A DNA stretch of 64,000 nucleotides from contig CANMTO010000006.1 of the NCBI GenBank assembly GCA_947500755.1, forward strand, positions 1 through 64,000, written 5' to 3'. Source of the DNA: Flavobacteriales bacterium. Its GTDB lineage: Bacteria; Bacteroidota; Bacteroidia; Flavobacteriales_D; Crocinitomicaceae. The notes beneath the pieces were generated by a model. The model worked only from the letters and a program-made list of their open reading frames with translations, searched no databases and was not told the DNA's origin. This document shows, piece by piece, positions 55,862 through 64,000 of this stretch (position 1 is the first letter of the stretch; each line of letters begins with the position of its first letter). A program made the translations under genes and the position numbers.

Positions 55862-56899
55862 GTGACGGAAGATGAAAAATACATTAAACGCTGCATTGAT
55901 TTGGCGTATTTGGGACAAGGAAGGGTGTCCCCTAATCCCCTAGTTGGGTGTGTCATTGTCAAAGACGGAGTCATTTTAGGCGAGGGGTATCATGAATTTC
56001 ATGGAGGACCTCACGCAGAAATTAACGCAATACACAACGTAAGTGATGAAACGTTAATTGAGGGTTCTACCATTTATGTCTCTCTAGAGCCGTGCACGCA
56101 CATGGGTAAAACTCCCCCATGTACGCTTGCCATTTTACGCTTGAAACCAGCACGGGTCGTTATTGGAAGCAAGGATACCAATCCGTCTGTTGCGGGAAAG
56201 GGAATTGATCGACTTCGACACGAAGGAATCGAGGTTGTTGAAGGAATTCTGGAAGAAGAATGCCGGTCTTTAAATAAACGTTTTTTCACCTTTCATGAGA
56301 AGCGTAGGCCTTATGTAGTCTTGAAATGGGCACAAACCCAAGATGGATTTCTGGATAGAAACCGGGAAGACAATGAAGTAGGAATTCATTGGATTTCAAG
56401 CCCTGAAACCAAGGTGCTCGTGCATAAATGGAGGTCTGAAGAGCAAGGCATTTTAGTTGGAAGAAATACCATCCTCAACGATAATCCATCCTTAACCGTT
56501 CGGGAGTTTAGCGGTTCAAACCCTATTCGAATCGTCATTGATAGCAACTTAAAACTTTCGAAAGATGTTGGGGTATTTTCTGATGAAGCACCCACCTTGG
56601 TATTTAATCGCGTGAAAAATGGATTAGAAGGAACTACGGAGTGGATTAAAATTCAAGAAACATCCACTAAATATATTTTAGAAGAACTATATAAGCGCAA
56701 TATTTTAAGCATATTGGTGGAGGGAGGAAGCCGAACATTACAGTATTTTATTATTGATAATGTTTGGGATGAGGCTCGAGTAATTGTAAGCTCTGCGCTC
56801 TTCAAAGAAGGAATGCGTGCTCCCGTACTAACAAAAACACCCATACGTTCTCACCCGTTTGGTCCTACAGATACCATTTACTATTACCAAAGAAAATAA
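55862..56899 (+). CDS. ribD: Bifunctional riboflavin deaminase/reductase RibD
   Basis: This 345-residue protein has a deaminase domain (1-145): zinc motif GGPHAEINA near 47-55 and PCTHMGKTPPC near 73-83, and a reductase domain (about 145-345, with LKWAQTQDGFLD, the SSPETKVLVHKWRSEEQGILVGRNT block and LVEGGSRTLQ). It performs the second and third steps of riboflavin synthesis. The start is GTG at 55862; TTG at 55856 lies within the -7 box. The stop overlaps the next gene's start (TAATG). Confidence 0.93.
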   Translation: MTEDEKYIKRCIDLAYLGQGRVSPNPLVGCVIVKDGVILGEGYHEFHGGPHAEINAIHNVSDETLIEGSTIYVSLEPCTHMGKTPPCTLAILRLKPARVVIGSKDTNPSVAGKGIDRLRHEGIEVVEGILEEECRSLNKRFFTFHEKRRPYVVLKWAQTQDGFLDRNREDNEVGIHWISSPETKVLVHKWRSEEQGILVGRNTILNDNPSLTVREFSGSNPIRIVIDSNLKLSKDVGVFSDEAPTLVFNRVKNGLEGTTEWIKIQETSTKYILEELYKRNILSILVEGGSRTLQYFIIDNVWDEARVIVSSALFKEGMRAPVLTKTPIRSHPFGPTDTIYYYQRK

Positions 56900-57762
56900 T
56901 GGATTTATTCTTTAGTGTTTTTGCTTCAAGTCTCATTTTTATTATTTTCAAATCCTTCCCGGCTTGGAAAATAGATACCCTACAAGCTGTTATCGCGAAT
57001 TACTTCGTTGCCTTTGCTTGTGGGATTTTTCTTTTTCATAACGACATCCCTGCAAGCGATGCCTTAGAAATCGGAATGCCCTTCGCACTGTTGTGTGGTG
57101 TATTATTCATTTCACTTTTCGTACTCATGGGCCTTAGCTCACAGAAGAATGGAGTTTCAACCACTTCGATTTCTGTGAAAATGTCAATGGCCCTTTCTGT
57201 TATCTTAGTGCTACTTTTTAATCACACCCCTTTGGCATGGACAAATGTTATTCCCTTAGTTGCAGCCATAGTAGGCGTATTTCTTGTTTCATTTTCGAAA
57301 CAGGTTAACAACCAATCGAAGGGCAACCTCTGGATGCTTTTAGTTTTATTTTTTGGGAGTGCTGGCCTTGATTTAGTATTATATTTTACTAATTCCAGAT
57401 GGCTACCCCATGGTTTTCACGACGGCGTTTTCGCAGCCCTTGGATTCTTGATGGCGGGAATCATCGGGCTAGGGTACTTCATCATTAAGCGCATCCAAGG
57501 AAAGGTAAGCTTCGATCGAAGAAGTTGGATTGGGGGAATTATCTTGGGAATTCCAAATTATTTCTCTATCTATTTATTAGTCAAGTCATACAATACACTT
57601 AATTTACAAGCACATCAAATCCTTTCCCTTGCCAATGTTGGCGTAGTGATTTTTGCAGCCATTCTTGGTGTAACACTCTTTAAAGAAAAATTCACCATTC
57701 AAAAAACCATCGGACTGCTCCTTTGCCTCGCGGCATTAGCGTTCTCGATTGGGTTTGGATAA
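56899..57762 (+). CDS. EamA/DMT-like transporter
   Basis: This 287-residue protein has about ten hydrophobic helices in two similar halves, the layout of the drug/metabolite transporter superfamily. The C-terminal half contains SYNTLNLQAHQILSLANVGVVIFAAILGV and LFKEKFTIQKTIGLLLCL, a typical EamA end. The substrate is unknown. Coupling to ribD by one base suggests a flavin-related or general export role, but that is a guess from position alone. Confidence 0.75.
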   Translation: MDLFFSVFASSLIFIIFKSFPAWKIDTLQAVIANYFVAFACGIFLFHNDIPASDALEIGMPFALLCGVLFISLFVLMGLSSQKNGVSTTSISVKMSMALSVILVLLFNHTPLAWTNVIPLVAAIVGVFLVSFSKQVNNQSKGNLWMLLVLFFGSAGLDLVLYFTNSRWLPHGFHDGVFAALGFLMAGIIGLGYFIIKRIQGKVSFDRRSWIGGIILGIPNYFSIYLLVKSYNTLNLQAHQILSLANVGVVIFAAILGVTLFKEKFTIQKTIGLLLCLAALAFSIGFG

Positions 57763-57783
57763 AAATTTCTAAGATTAATTCCT

Positions 57784-57791
57784 TAACTTTG
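57784..57791 (+). promoter_or_regulatory. -7 box (TAACTTTG), leaderless CotH gene
   Basis: A perfect TAnnTTTG ending 5 nt before the ATG at 57797. Confidence 0.6.
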
Positions 57792-57796
57792 AGGTA

Positions 57797-60700
57797 ATGA
57801 ATAAACTTTTTCTTCTACTCCTTACCGCAGCAACTGGTTTTACGTTAAATGCGCAAGTTCTAATTAACGAAGCCAGTAATGCCAATGGCACGAACTATGT
57901 TTTAGCAAATGGGACTTCACCTGATTGGATTGAAATCTACAATGCAAGCGCTACTTCGCAAGCACTTCAAGGACTTTATTTGTCGGACAACAGAACTACC
58001 TTGAATAAGTGGGCATTCCCTCCCATTGCTATACCTGCGAACGGCTTCACAACGTTGCTCGCAAATGAACAAGGAACGACATATTTAGTCAATCATTTTG
58101 AGAGTCCAATTGATCATCAATCGCTATGGTCATATACCATACCGAATGCAGCAATTCCAGATTGGTATACAACAGCGTTTGATGCGTCCAGTTGGAGTCT
58201 AGGAAAAACGAGCATCGGCTACGCTGATGGTGACGATAGCACCGATATTATAGGTCCCGCAACTAGTGTCTATGCACGAATCAACTTCAATGTCACAAAT
58301 TTTAATGACATCGCCAAAACATTTTTAGACATTGATTACGACGATGGATTTGTCGCTTATTTAAACGGCGTTGAAATTGCACGAGAAGGACTGGCAGGAA
58401 CGCCTCCTTCCTTTGATGAGTTGGCAGCAGATCATGAAGCACAATTATACCAGGGAGGAAATCTAAGCAGTTATGATTTGGACATGAGTGTTATTTCGAA
58501 TTTATTGCAAAATGGAACAAATGTCCTTGCGGTTGAAATTCATAATGCATCTGCATCGAGTTCTGATCTAACCTGTAGGCCATTTCTTACCTTCGGATTA
58601 GCTTCACAACAACAGCAATTTAACGGAAATGTGCATCCCTTTTTTAATACGCCGCAGGCAGGAACCATAGAAACGAATTTTTCGATTGCAACCAGCGGTG
58701 AAACACTCTATTTAAGTAATTCAAATGGAATCATTTTAGATAGCCTTGTTGTACCCGACTTAGAGCCCAATATGTCTGTAGGAAAGAAAACTGATGGCAC
58801 CAATACATGGTTTATCTTCCCAACACCAACACCGAATGCCTCAAATGATTTGGCAGCATCTTTTATTGGGTATGAAGAGCAACCAACCCTCGATGTAATT
58901 GGTGGGATTTTCCCAGATACCATAACAGTAAATGCAATAAATCAATCTACACAAAACGGCATTCTTCGCTACACCTTGAATGGACAGGATCCAGATACTA
59001 CCTCTACCCTTGTCAGTGGTCCGATTTCTGTTAATTCTAGCGCTGTACTAAAGGTTAGTTGTTTCCCCAATGGCACCAATCGACTTGTAAGCCCCATCGA
59101 GGCCGAAACGTATTTAATCAATGAGAATTCAACCATTCCGATTGTTTCATTAACCATCGATAATGATGATTTGTATGGGCCGAATGGAATTTTCGATAAT
59201 TGGTGGACGGATTGGAAACGACCTTGTGTGATTGAGTACTTTAATCCTGATGGCACAAAACAATTTGAAAGCAAAGCGTCGGTAAAACCGGACGGGGGCG
59301 CTGGAGGAAGTCGCTCAAACCCTCAACACAGTGTTACCGTTGAACCTGCCAACTCAACCTTCGGTACGGGCGAGAACATACATTATTCGCTATTTCCTGA
59401 AAAACCCTATGTAAATGACATTCAAGCAATTTACATTCGAAATGGAAGTAATTTCTGGAATCAATACCACCAACGGGATGCGACATTCATGCGAGTGATG
59501 CGTAAATCATACGCGAACTCACAAGCCTATCGTCCGGCCAATGTATTTTTAAATGGACAATTCTTCGGAGTTTATGAACTTCGAGAAAAAGCGAATGAGA
59601 CCTATTTCAATGAAAATTATGGCAATCATGTAGACAGCCTCGACTTACTATCAGTGAGTTATTGGTATGGTGGCGCCTTGCGAACGGTAAAAGGATCCGA
59701 TAGTTCGTTTTACAGCATGGTCAATTTTATCACCACCGCAGATAAAAGCAATCCAACCTATCTTAGTCAATGCGACAAACGATTAGACTTGAAAAATTAT
59801 ACAGACTACATTGCCGCTGAATTGTGGTATGGAAATGCCGATTGGATATATAACAACATAAAAATCGCTAGAACACGTACAACAGACAATAAGTGGCGTT
59901 TTTTCTTGCAAGATGTGGAATGGGGTCTTGGGGGTTGGACAGATTATAATTCGAACATGTTTGATTGGTTTCAAAATGCTATCCAACCAAACACGTATTA
60001 CGACATCCATAGCAACTTGATGCAGGATAGCACCTATAGAAATTACTTCATCAATCGGTATGCGGATTTAATGAATACCACGCTTCATCAAAATACATAC
60101 ACCCCGATTATTAATCAAATGTATGAAGAGCTACTCCCAGAAATGCCGCGTCATTTTGCGCTTTGGACAGGGGATGTGCCTGGGGGAATGAATGCATATA
60201 CCTATAATAGAGATGTTATTTTAGGACAATTTAATAACAGGAACACCGCGGTACGGAACCAAATGTTGAATTATTACAGCTTACCAAATAGCGTTAATGT
60301 TACATTGAATACGATTCCTGCAGGTGCGGGCTACATCAAAATCAGTACAATCGTTCCCGATTCGTTACCCTGGACAGGAGTTTACTTCCATGGGAACCCC
60401 GTTAAAATTACAGCGGTCGCAAATCCAGGATATACCTTTGATCATTGGGAATATAACATAAATCTTCCAGCCAATCTGTTAAACCAAGAATCCGTGGTGG
60501 TTAACATCGCTACAGATGATTATTTTACAGCCGTTTTCACAGGGACCGCAGCCAACAATTCGCTCACGATTTCAGAAATAAATTATCGTCCAGATGCTAG
60601 CTTAGATGGAGGAAACTGGATTGAGTTGCATAATTATGGTAATACCGAAGTAAACCTTACGGGATGGTCGTTGAAAAGTGATGACTTCTACAATGCTTAC

Positions 60701-61789
60701 TCCTTCAGCGACGGGGTTAAAATTCCAGCAGGTGGTTATTTGGTGGTAGCACAGGACACGCAATTATTCCATACCATATATCCAACGGTGTCTAATGTCG
60801 TTGGTAATCTTCGATTTGGATTAGAAAACAGCATGGATTCCATTTATATCTTCCGTCCGAACAGCGACACCTTACTTGCTATGCAATATACAAACAACGC
60901 TCCATTTCCGCGTTGCGCGAATGGATTTGGTAGGACGTTAGAAAATAAATACACCACATCGATTAGTCTGGATTCGTTATCCTGGTTCTGCGGCTGTATT
61001 GCTGGATCTCCGGGTGAAGCGTATATCCCATGTGATGAACCAGTGATTTTCAGTGAGTTCAACCTAGGAAAGGTAACAATTGCACACAATGCAGAAGATT
61101 GGATAGAATTGAAAAACAACACAGATAACGTCATTAACTTTTCAGGATATACGCTTAAAGACGAGAAACAAAACAATAGTTTTTCGCTTACAGGATTACA
61201 ACTAAATCCCGGAGAATATGCTGTTGTTGTAAAAGATTCCTCCCTATTTACTGCACGTCACCCATACTTTGAAGGCAAAGCACTATTTCAACTTCCTTAT
61301 GGAATCTCACGAAATGATGCATTGCGTTTATATGACATCAACGGAACGCTGCTTCAAAGCGTAGTATTTGATACGACGATTGCATGGCCTCAAGCACCGT
61401 TTAACAGTGACTTTACCTTTGAATATTTAGAAGCCAATGCTAATCAAGCGCTTGCATCAAATTGGTTTCAAGGATGTGAAGGCGGTTCGCCTGGTAGAGC
61501 ATTTGGCCCTTGTCCAGTGTTGCCAGATGGCGAATTCGCATGGCTGTATCCAAACCCTTCCAACGGGGAAATCACAATTGCCATAGACAATATGTTAACG
61601 GGTAATGCAGGAACTCAAATCGAAGTGTTCGACCTCAGCGGTAAACTTGTTTACAATCAAAAATTTCCAGTGATTGTTGATTCTGTTGAACCAATCAAGA
61701 TGGACCTAGGATTTCTTAGTTCAAGTATGTACTTGATACGAGTTACCAAGGCCTCACAATCGGTGACCCTAAGATTGATGAAAGATTAA
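57797..61789 (+). CDS. CotH-kinase/lamin-tail T9SS surface protein
   Basis: This 1330-residue protein has a signal peptide (1-19, LNAQ), a lamin-tail domain (LTD, about 20-95), a jelly-roll domain (about 100-285), a chitobiase C-terminal/FN3-like domain (about 385-445, YTLNGQDPDTTS), a CotH-kinase-like domain (about 455-840, with NGQFFGVYELREKANETYF and FLQDVEWGLGG), a second LTD (about 930-1040, with NWIELHNYGNTEVNLTGWSL), a third LTD (about 1080-1190, DWIELKNNTDNVINFSGYTL) and a type A sorting domain (about 1250-1330). CotH-like domains phosphorylate proteins in spore coats; here the domain is outside the cell, so its activity is unclear. The stop overlaps the next gene by 4 bp, convergently. 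Confidence 0.85.
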   Translation: MNKLFLLLLTAATGFTLNAQVLINEASNANGTNYVLANGTSPDWIEIYNASATSQALQGLYLSDNRTTLNKWAFPPIAIPANGFTTLLANEQGTTYLVNHFESPIDHQSLWSYTIPNAAIPDWYTTAFDASSWSLGKTSIGYADGDDSTDIIGPATSVYARINFNVTNFNDIAKTFLDIDYDDGFVAYLNGVEIAREGLAGTPPSFDELAADHEAQLYQGGNLSSYDLDMSVISNLLQNGTNVLAVEIHNASASSSDLTCRPFLTFGLASQQQQFNGNVHPFFNTPQAGTIETNFSIATSGETLYLSNSNGIILDSLVVPDLEPNMSVGKKTDGTNTWFIFPTPTPNASNDLAASFIGYEEQPTLDVIGGIFPDTITVNAINQSTQNGILRYTLNGQDPDTTSTLVSGPISVNSSAVLKVSCFPNGTNRLVSPIEAETYLINENSTIPIVSLTIDNDDLYGPNGIFDNWWTDWKRPCVIEYFNPDGTKQFESKASVKPDGGAGGSRSNPQHSVTVEPANSTFGTGENIHYSLFPEKPYVNDIQAIYIRNGSNFWNQYHQRDATFMRVMRKSYANSQAYRPANVFLNGQFFGVYELREKANETYFNENYGNHVDSLDLLSVSYWYGGALRTVKGSDSSFYSMVNFITTADKSNPTYLSQCDKRLDLKNYTDYIAAELWYGNADWIYNNIKIARTRTTDNKWRFFLQDVEWGLGGWTDYNSNMFDWFQNAIQPNTYYDIHSNLMQDSTYRNYFINRYADLMNTTLHQNTYTPIINQMYEELLPEMPRHFALWTGDVPGGMNAYTYNRDVILGQFNNRNTAVRNQMLNYYSLPNSVNVTLNTIPAGAGYIKISTIVPDSLPWTGVYFHGNPVKITAVANPGYTFDHWEYNINLPANLLNQESVVVNIATDDYFTAVFTGTAANNSLTISEINYRPDASLDGGNWIELHNYGNTEVNLTGWSLKSDDFYNAYSFSDGVKIPAGGYLVVAQDTQLFHTIYPTVSNVVGNLRFGLENSMDSIYIFRPNSDTLLAMQYTNNAPFPRCANGFGRTLENKYTTSISLDSLSWFCGCIAGSPGEAYIPCDEPVIFSEFNLGKVTIAHNAEDWIELKNNTDNVINFSGYTLKDEKQNNSFSLTGLQLNPGEYAVVVKDSSLFTARHPYFEGKALFQLPYGISRNDALRLYDINGTLLQSVVFDTTIAWPQAPFNSDFTFEYLEANANQALASNWFQGCEGGSPGRAFGPCPVLPDGEFAWLYPNPSNGEITIAIDNMLTGNAGTQIEVFDLSGKLVYNQKFPVIVDSVEPIKMDLGFLSSSMYLIRVTKASQSVTLRLMKD

Positions 61790-62274
61790 GCCTGAGAAGC
61801 GCGATTCAACAGGGTAATCATAGCAGCAGTAACAATAAACAATTGCGTTGCTGTTTCATCATCCATTGAGGTACCGTCTTCATCGTCCGTAGATACTTCC
61901 ATGGCCATGAAACGAGTTAACTCAGGTTGATCACAAAAGTCTTCCAACATTTGTTCTGATTCTTCATCATCTTGCTCAAAATATGCGTCAAGCATGGTAG
62001 AGAATTCCGGCTGAAAAGCCTCAATCATCTCCTCCGTAATCTCAACGGGTGTTAATCCCGCTTGATTGAAGGACTCAATAATTACCCAAAAATAGTAGAG
62101 TAAATATCCTTCTAACGCTTCATTTTCATACTCCGTAGGTGCTGCCAAGACATAATCTAAAAGCACAGGTTGTTTCACTGAAAATGCGGTAATCCCATCT
62201 TCCAATTGTTCATCTGTTGCATCGTCAACCCAATCCAAGGCTGTTTCAATGTGTTTAATTTCAATATGTTTCAT
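61786..62274 (-). CDS. Acidic hypothetical protein
   Basis: This 162-residue protein is rich in Asp and Glu (for example DDATDEQLEDG, EQDDEESEQMLEDF, DDEDGTSMDDE) with predicted helices and no signal peptide. I do not recognise a family. The start at 62274 is preferred to an ATG 54 bases earlier because a -7 box ends 5 nt before it. It is convergent with the CotH gene and divergent from the DUF6132 gene. Confidence 0.65.
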   Translation of the reverse strand: MKHIEIKHIETALDWVDDATDEQLEDGITAFSVKQPVLLDYVLAAPTEYENEALEGYLLYYFWVIIESFNQAGLTPVEITEEMIEAFQPEFSTMLDAYFEQDDEESEQMLEDFCDQPELTRFMAMEVSTDDEDGTSMDDETATQLFIVTAAMITLLNRASQA

Positions 62275-62279
62275 CGCCG

Positions 62280-62287
62280 CAAAGGTA
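62280..62287 (-). promoter_or_regulatory. -7 box (TACCTTTG), leaderless acidic protein gene
   Basis: A perfect TAnnTTTG ending 5 nt before the ATG at 62274. Confidence 0.6.
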
Positions 62288-62348
62288 GGTTTTTTGCCAA
62301 TAAAACGAAAGTGTAACTTTAGATACACATCAAATTAAATCATCCGCT

Positions 62349-62356
62349 TACCTTTG
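62349..62356 (+). promoter_or_regulatory. -7 box (TACCTTTG), DUF6132 operon
   Basis: A perfect TAnnTTTG ending 7 nt before the ATG at 62364. Confidence 0.55.
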
Positions 62357-62363
62357 TATTCAA

Positions 62364-62555
62364 ATGAAAACAAAACTTTTTTATATCGGAATGACCTTGC
62401 TTGGAATGCTTGTTGGTTTCTTATACTATAGATTTTATGGGTGTACTGAGGGGTGTATGATCACTGGGAATCCTTGGCGATCAACCGCATATTTTGGGTT
62501 AATGTTTTTACTAGGAAGTAATTTAATTAAAGATTTAATAACAAAAAAGTCATGA
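62364..62555 (+). CDS. DUF6132-like small membrane protein
   Basis: This 63-residue protein has two hydrophobic helices (about 7-25 and 41-58) around YYRFYGCTEGCMITGNPW, resembling the DUF6132 pattern with a GC.xGxC-like Cys pair. DUF6132 proteins are often encoded beside rhodanese or thioredoxin genes. It overlaps the next gene by 4 bp and is the first gene of a short sulfur-related operon. Confidence 0.7.
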   Translation: MKTKLFYIGMTLLGMLVGFLYYRFYGCTEGCMITGNPWRSTAYFGLMFLLGSNLIKDLITKKS

Positions 62556-62812
62556 GTGAATTTAACGGAACCATCGTGGATGTAAGAACACGAGTAGAAT
62601 TTAGCGGCGGGCATGTAGTTAATTCAGTAAACATTCCTTTGCAAGAAATAATGGAACACGTGGAGGAGATTAAACAAATGAAAACACCTATTATATTTTG
62701 CTGTGCATCAGGTGGAAGAAGCGGACAAGCAGCACACTACTTCAAATCCTTGGGCGTGGATTGCGAAAATGGAGGCGGGTGGATGGAAGTTAATCATCAA
62801 TTTAATAATTAA
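62552..62812 (+). CDS. Single-domain rhodanese
   Basis: This 86-residue protein is a minimal rhodanese domain: VDVRTRVEFSGGHVVNSVNIP near 9-29 and the active-site loop FCCASGGRSGQAA near 48-60, with the nucleophile expected in CCASGGR. The C-terminal GGWMEV is as in small Bacteroidota rhodaneses. It has no signal peptide and is likely cytoplasmic. It accepts sulfane sulfur and passes it on as persulfide. The next gene starts 3 bp downstream and is a second rhodanese. Confidence 0.9.
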   Translation: MSEFNGTIVDVRTRVEFSGGHVVNSVNIPLQEIMEHVEEIKQMKTPIIFCCASGGRSGQAAHYFKSLGVDCENGGGWMEVNHQFNN

Positions 62813-62815
62813 ATC

Positions 62816-63118
62816 ATGGGATTGTTTAGCAGTATTTTTGGTAAAAGTGCGGATTTCGCACAACTGGTTAAAGACGGAGCTGTAATTCTTGACGTGCGTA
62901 CGCCCGGAGAATATGCTAGTGGTCACATCAAAGGCTCCAAGAACTTTCCACTCCAAAGCCTTCAACAACACTTAAGTAAAATCCCAAAAGACAAAGTAAT
63001 TATTACATGTTGTGCATCAGGCATGCGCAGCGGATCCGCTAAATCATTGTTGTTATCCAGCGGCTACAAAGAAGTTCACAACGGTGGAGGATGGATGAGT
63101 CTAAAAGGTAAACTTTAA
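62816..63118 (+). CDS. Single-domain rhodanese
   Basis: This 100-residue paralogue of the preceding gene has a short N-terminal extension (MGLFSSIFGKS). It carries VILDVRTPGEYASGHIKGSKNFP and an active-site loop TCCASGMRSGSAK, then NGGGWMSL. The extension is hydrophobic and could be a membrane anchor or interaction site. It is the third gene of the DUF6132 operon and ends at a terminator. Confidence 0.9.
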   Translation: MGLFSSIFGKSADFAQLVKDGAVILDVRTPGEYASGHIKGSKNFPLQSLQQHLSKIPKDKVIITCCASGMRSGSAKSLLLSSGYKEVHNGGGWMSLKGKL

Positions 63119-63136
63119 GCGATCGCAACGAGTTAC

Positions 63137-63161
63137 AAAAAGGCGCTGGTGCCCCTTTTTT
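63137..63161 (+). terminator. Terminator after the rhodanese operon
   Basis: Arms AAAAAGG-C-GC and GC-C-CCTTTTTT with a TGGT loop and one mismatch, downstream of the second rhodanese. Confidence 0.65.
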
Positions 63162-63210
63162 AATATTATTGAACTTTACTACCTTTACCTATCCTTTAAT
63201 TTAACATAGC

Positions 63211-64000
63211 ATGCAACTGTGGAATAAATACAACAAGGAGGAACTGGAAAAAAAACTTCGCGAAAAAGGACATACCTATGTTACGGTATCGTTCTACAAC
63301 TACGCAAAAATCCAGGATCCTCACTCCTTTCGAAATGAACTCTATGCCATGCTGGATTCCATTGATGTGATTGGTAGAATTTATGTGGCTCATGAAGGAA
63401 TCAATGCCCAAATTGCGGTTCCAAATACACATTTTGAAGCATTCAAAGAACAACTCTATTCAATTGATTTCTTGCGTGGAATTCGATTAAATGTAGCAGT
63501 TGAAGAAGAAGGAGCCGAATTTCCATTTCTCAAGCTCAAAATCAAAGTGCGGGATAAAATTCTTGCCGATGGCTTAAATGATGAAACCTTTGATGTTACC
63601 AACAAAGGACAACACTTAAATGCAGAGGAATTCAATAAATTAACCACAGAATCTACGTGTTTGTTGGTTGATTTTCGAAATCACTATGAACACGAAGTGG
63701 GTCACTTCAAAGATGCTATTCTGCCCGATGTGGACACCTTTCGCGATTCATTACCAATGATAGAAGAAGAAATCCTAAAAGGAAACGAAGATAAAAAAGT
63801 GATCATGTATTGTACCGGTGGTATTCGGTGCGAAAAAGCATCCGCTTGGTTTAAACACCGTGGGTTTGATAATGTATATCAATTAGACGGTGGCATCATT
63901 AAATACGCCAATGAATGCAAAAGCCAAGGACTAGAAAATAAATTTTTAGGAAAGAACTTTGTGTTTGACGAACGACGAGGTGAACGAATTTCTGACGACA
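63211..64000 (+). CDS. trhO: tRNA uridine(34) hydroxylase, 3' end outside the window
   Basis: The frame from the ATG at 63211 is open to the window edge (263 codons), so the C-terminus is missing. It has an N-terminal acylphosphatase-like domain (about 1-100, with SFYNYAKIQD and AHEGINAQIAVP) and a rhodanese domain (about 120-240, with LLVDFRNHYEHEVGHF and the active-site loop YCTGGIRCEKASAWF), the layout of TrhO (YceA). It hydroxylates U34 of some tRNAs to 5-hydroxyuridine. It sits directly after two rhodaneses but has a separate upstream region. Confidence 0.92.
   Translation, partial: MQLWNKYNKEELEKKLREKGHTYVTVSFYNYAKIQDPHSFRNELYAMLDSIDVIGRIYVAHEGINAQIAVPNTHFEAFKEQLYSIDFLRGIRLNVAVEEEGAEFPFLKLKIKVRDKILADGLNDETFDVTNKGQHLNAEEFNKLTTESTCLLVDFRNHYEHEVGHFKDAILPDVDTFRDSLPMIEEEILKGNEDKKVIMYCTGGIRCEKASAWFKHRGFDNVYQLDGGIIKYANECKSQGLENKFLGKNFVFDERRGERISDD

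Overview
The window reads as chromosomal DNA of a member of the Bacteroidota, most likely Flavobacteriales and possibly near Crocinitomicaceae/Fluviicola. The order-level placement is inferred from gene content, not from a marker tree. The signs are many secreted proteins with type IX secretion (T9SS) C-terminal sorting domains of type A and type B, a TonB-receptor/DUF4249 lipoprotein pair, WG-repeat and DUF6702/DUF6132 proteins, AT-rich intergenic DNA, few Shine-Dalgarno sequences, and Bacteroidota-type promoters with a -7 box of the form TAnnTTTG. Coding is dense, with many 1-11 bp gene overlaps.

Layout. 1-9.2 kb: a WG-repeat protein cut by the window edge, a steroid-reductase-like/SDR pair, a DUF2130 protein, a 95-bp direct repeat with tRNA-Arg(ACG), a nitroreductase and a beta-barrel protein. 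8.3-11.6 kb: DUF4249 lipoprotein and TonB-dependent receptor. 11.7-24.7 kb: mostly housekeeping genes (pheT, arginine decarboxylase, arsC-like, Asp/Asn hydroxylase, UvrD/PcrA helicase, Smr protein, alpha/beta hydrolase, ferredoxin, LuxC-type acyl-CoA reductase, map).

24.65-34.5 kb is the accessory heart of the window. A three-gene front end (divergent small HTH regulator, short T9SS protein, collagen-like protein) occurs twice, at 25.1-28.9 kb and 29.9-33.1 kb. Each copy carries different downstream cargo: an M28 peptidase in copy 1, and a SIR2-like protein plus a small secreted protein in copy 2. Both divergent promoter regions hold the same palindromic site, TTKTATA-N7-TATACAA, exactly 17 bp upstream of the -7 box, which is a good candidate operator for the HTH protein. 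A near-identical 30-bp palindrome lies on each side of copy 2, and copy 1 abuts a truncated DUF4143 ATPase.

34.5-40.7 kb: LuxE-like protein, hemH, ahcY, a cluster of GACTCC palindromes, a MazF-like toxin-antitoxin pair with a decayed second toxin, a LysM protein, a small lipoprotein and a methyltransferase. 40.7-53.6 kb: surface and secreted proteins (beta-helix, SGNH hydrolase, YiiX-like lipoprotein, M1 peptidase, two type-B T9SS proteins around a decayed DUF1800 gene, one of them with a glycine-rich ALK-like domain). 53.6-64 kb: der, era, ribD, an EamA-like transporter, a giant CotH/lamin-tail T9SS protein, and a DUF6132-rhodanese-rhodanese-trhO sulfur cluster cut by the window end.

A recurring feature is a -7 box ending only 3-7 nt before the start codon, seen at about a dozen genes. 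This suggests that leaderless or near-leaderless mRNAs are common here, and it helps to correct several start codons.
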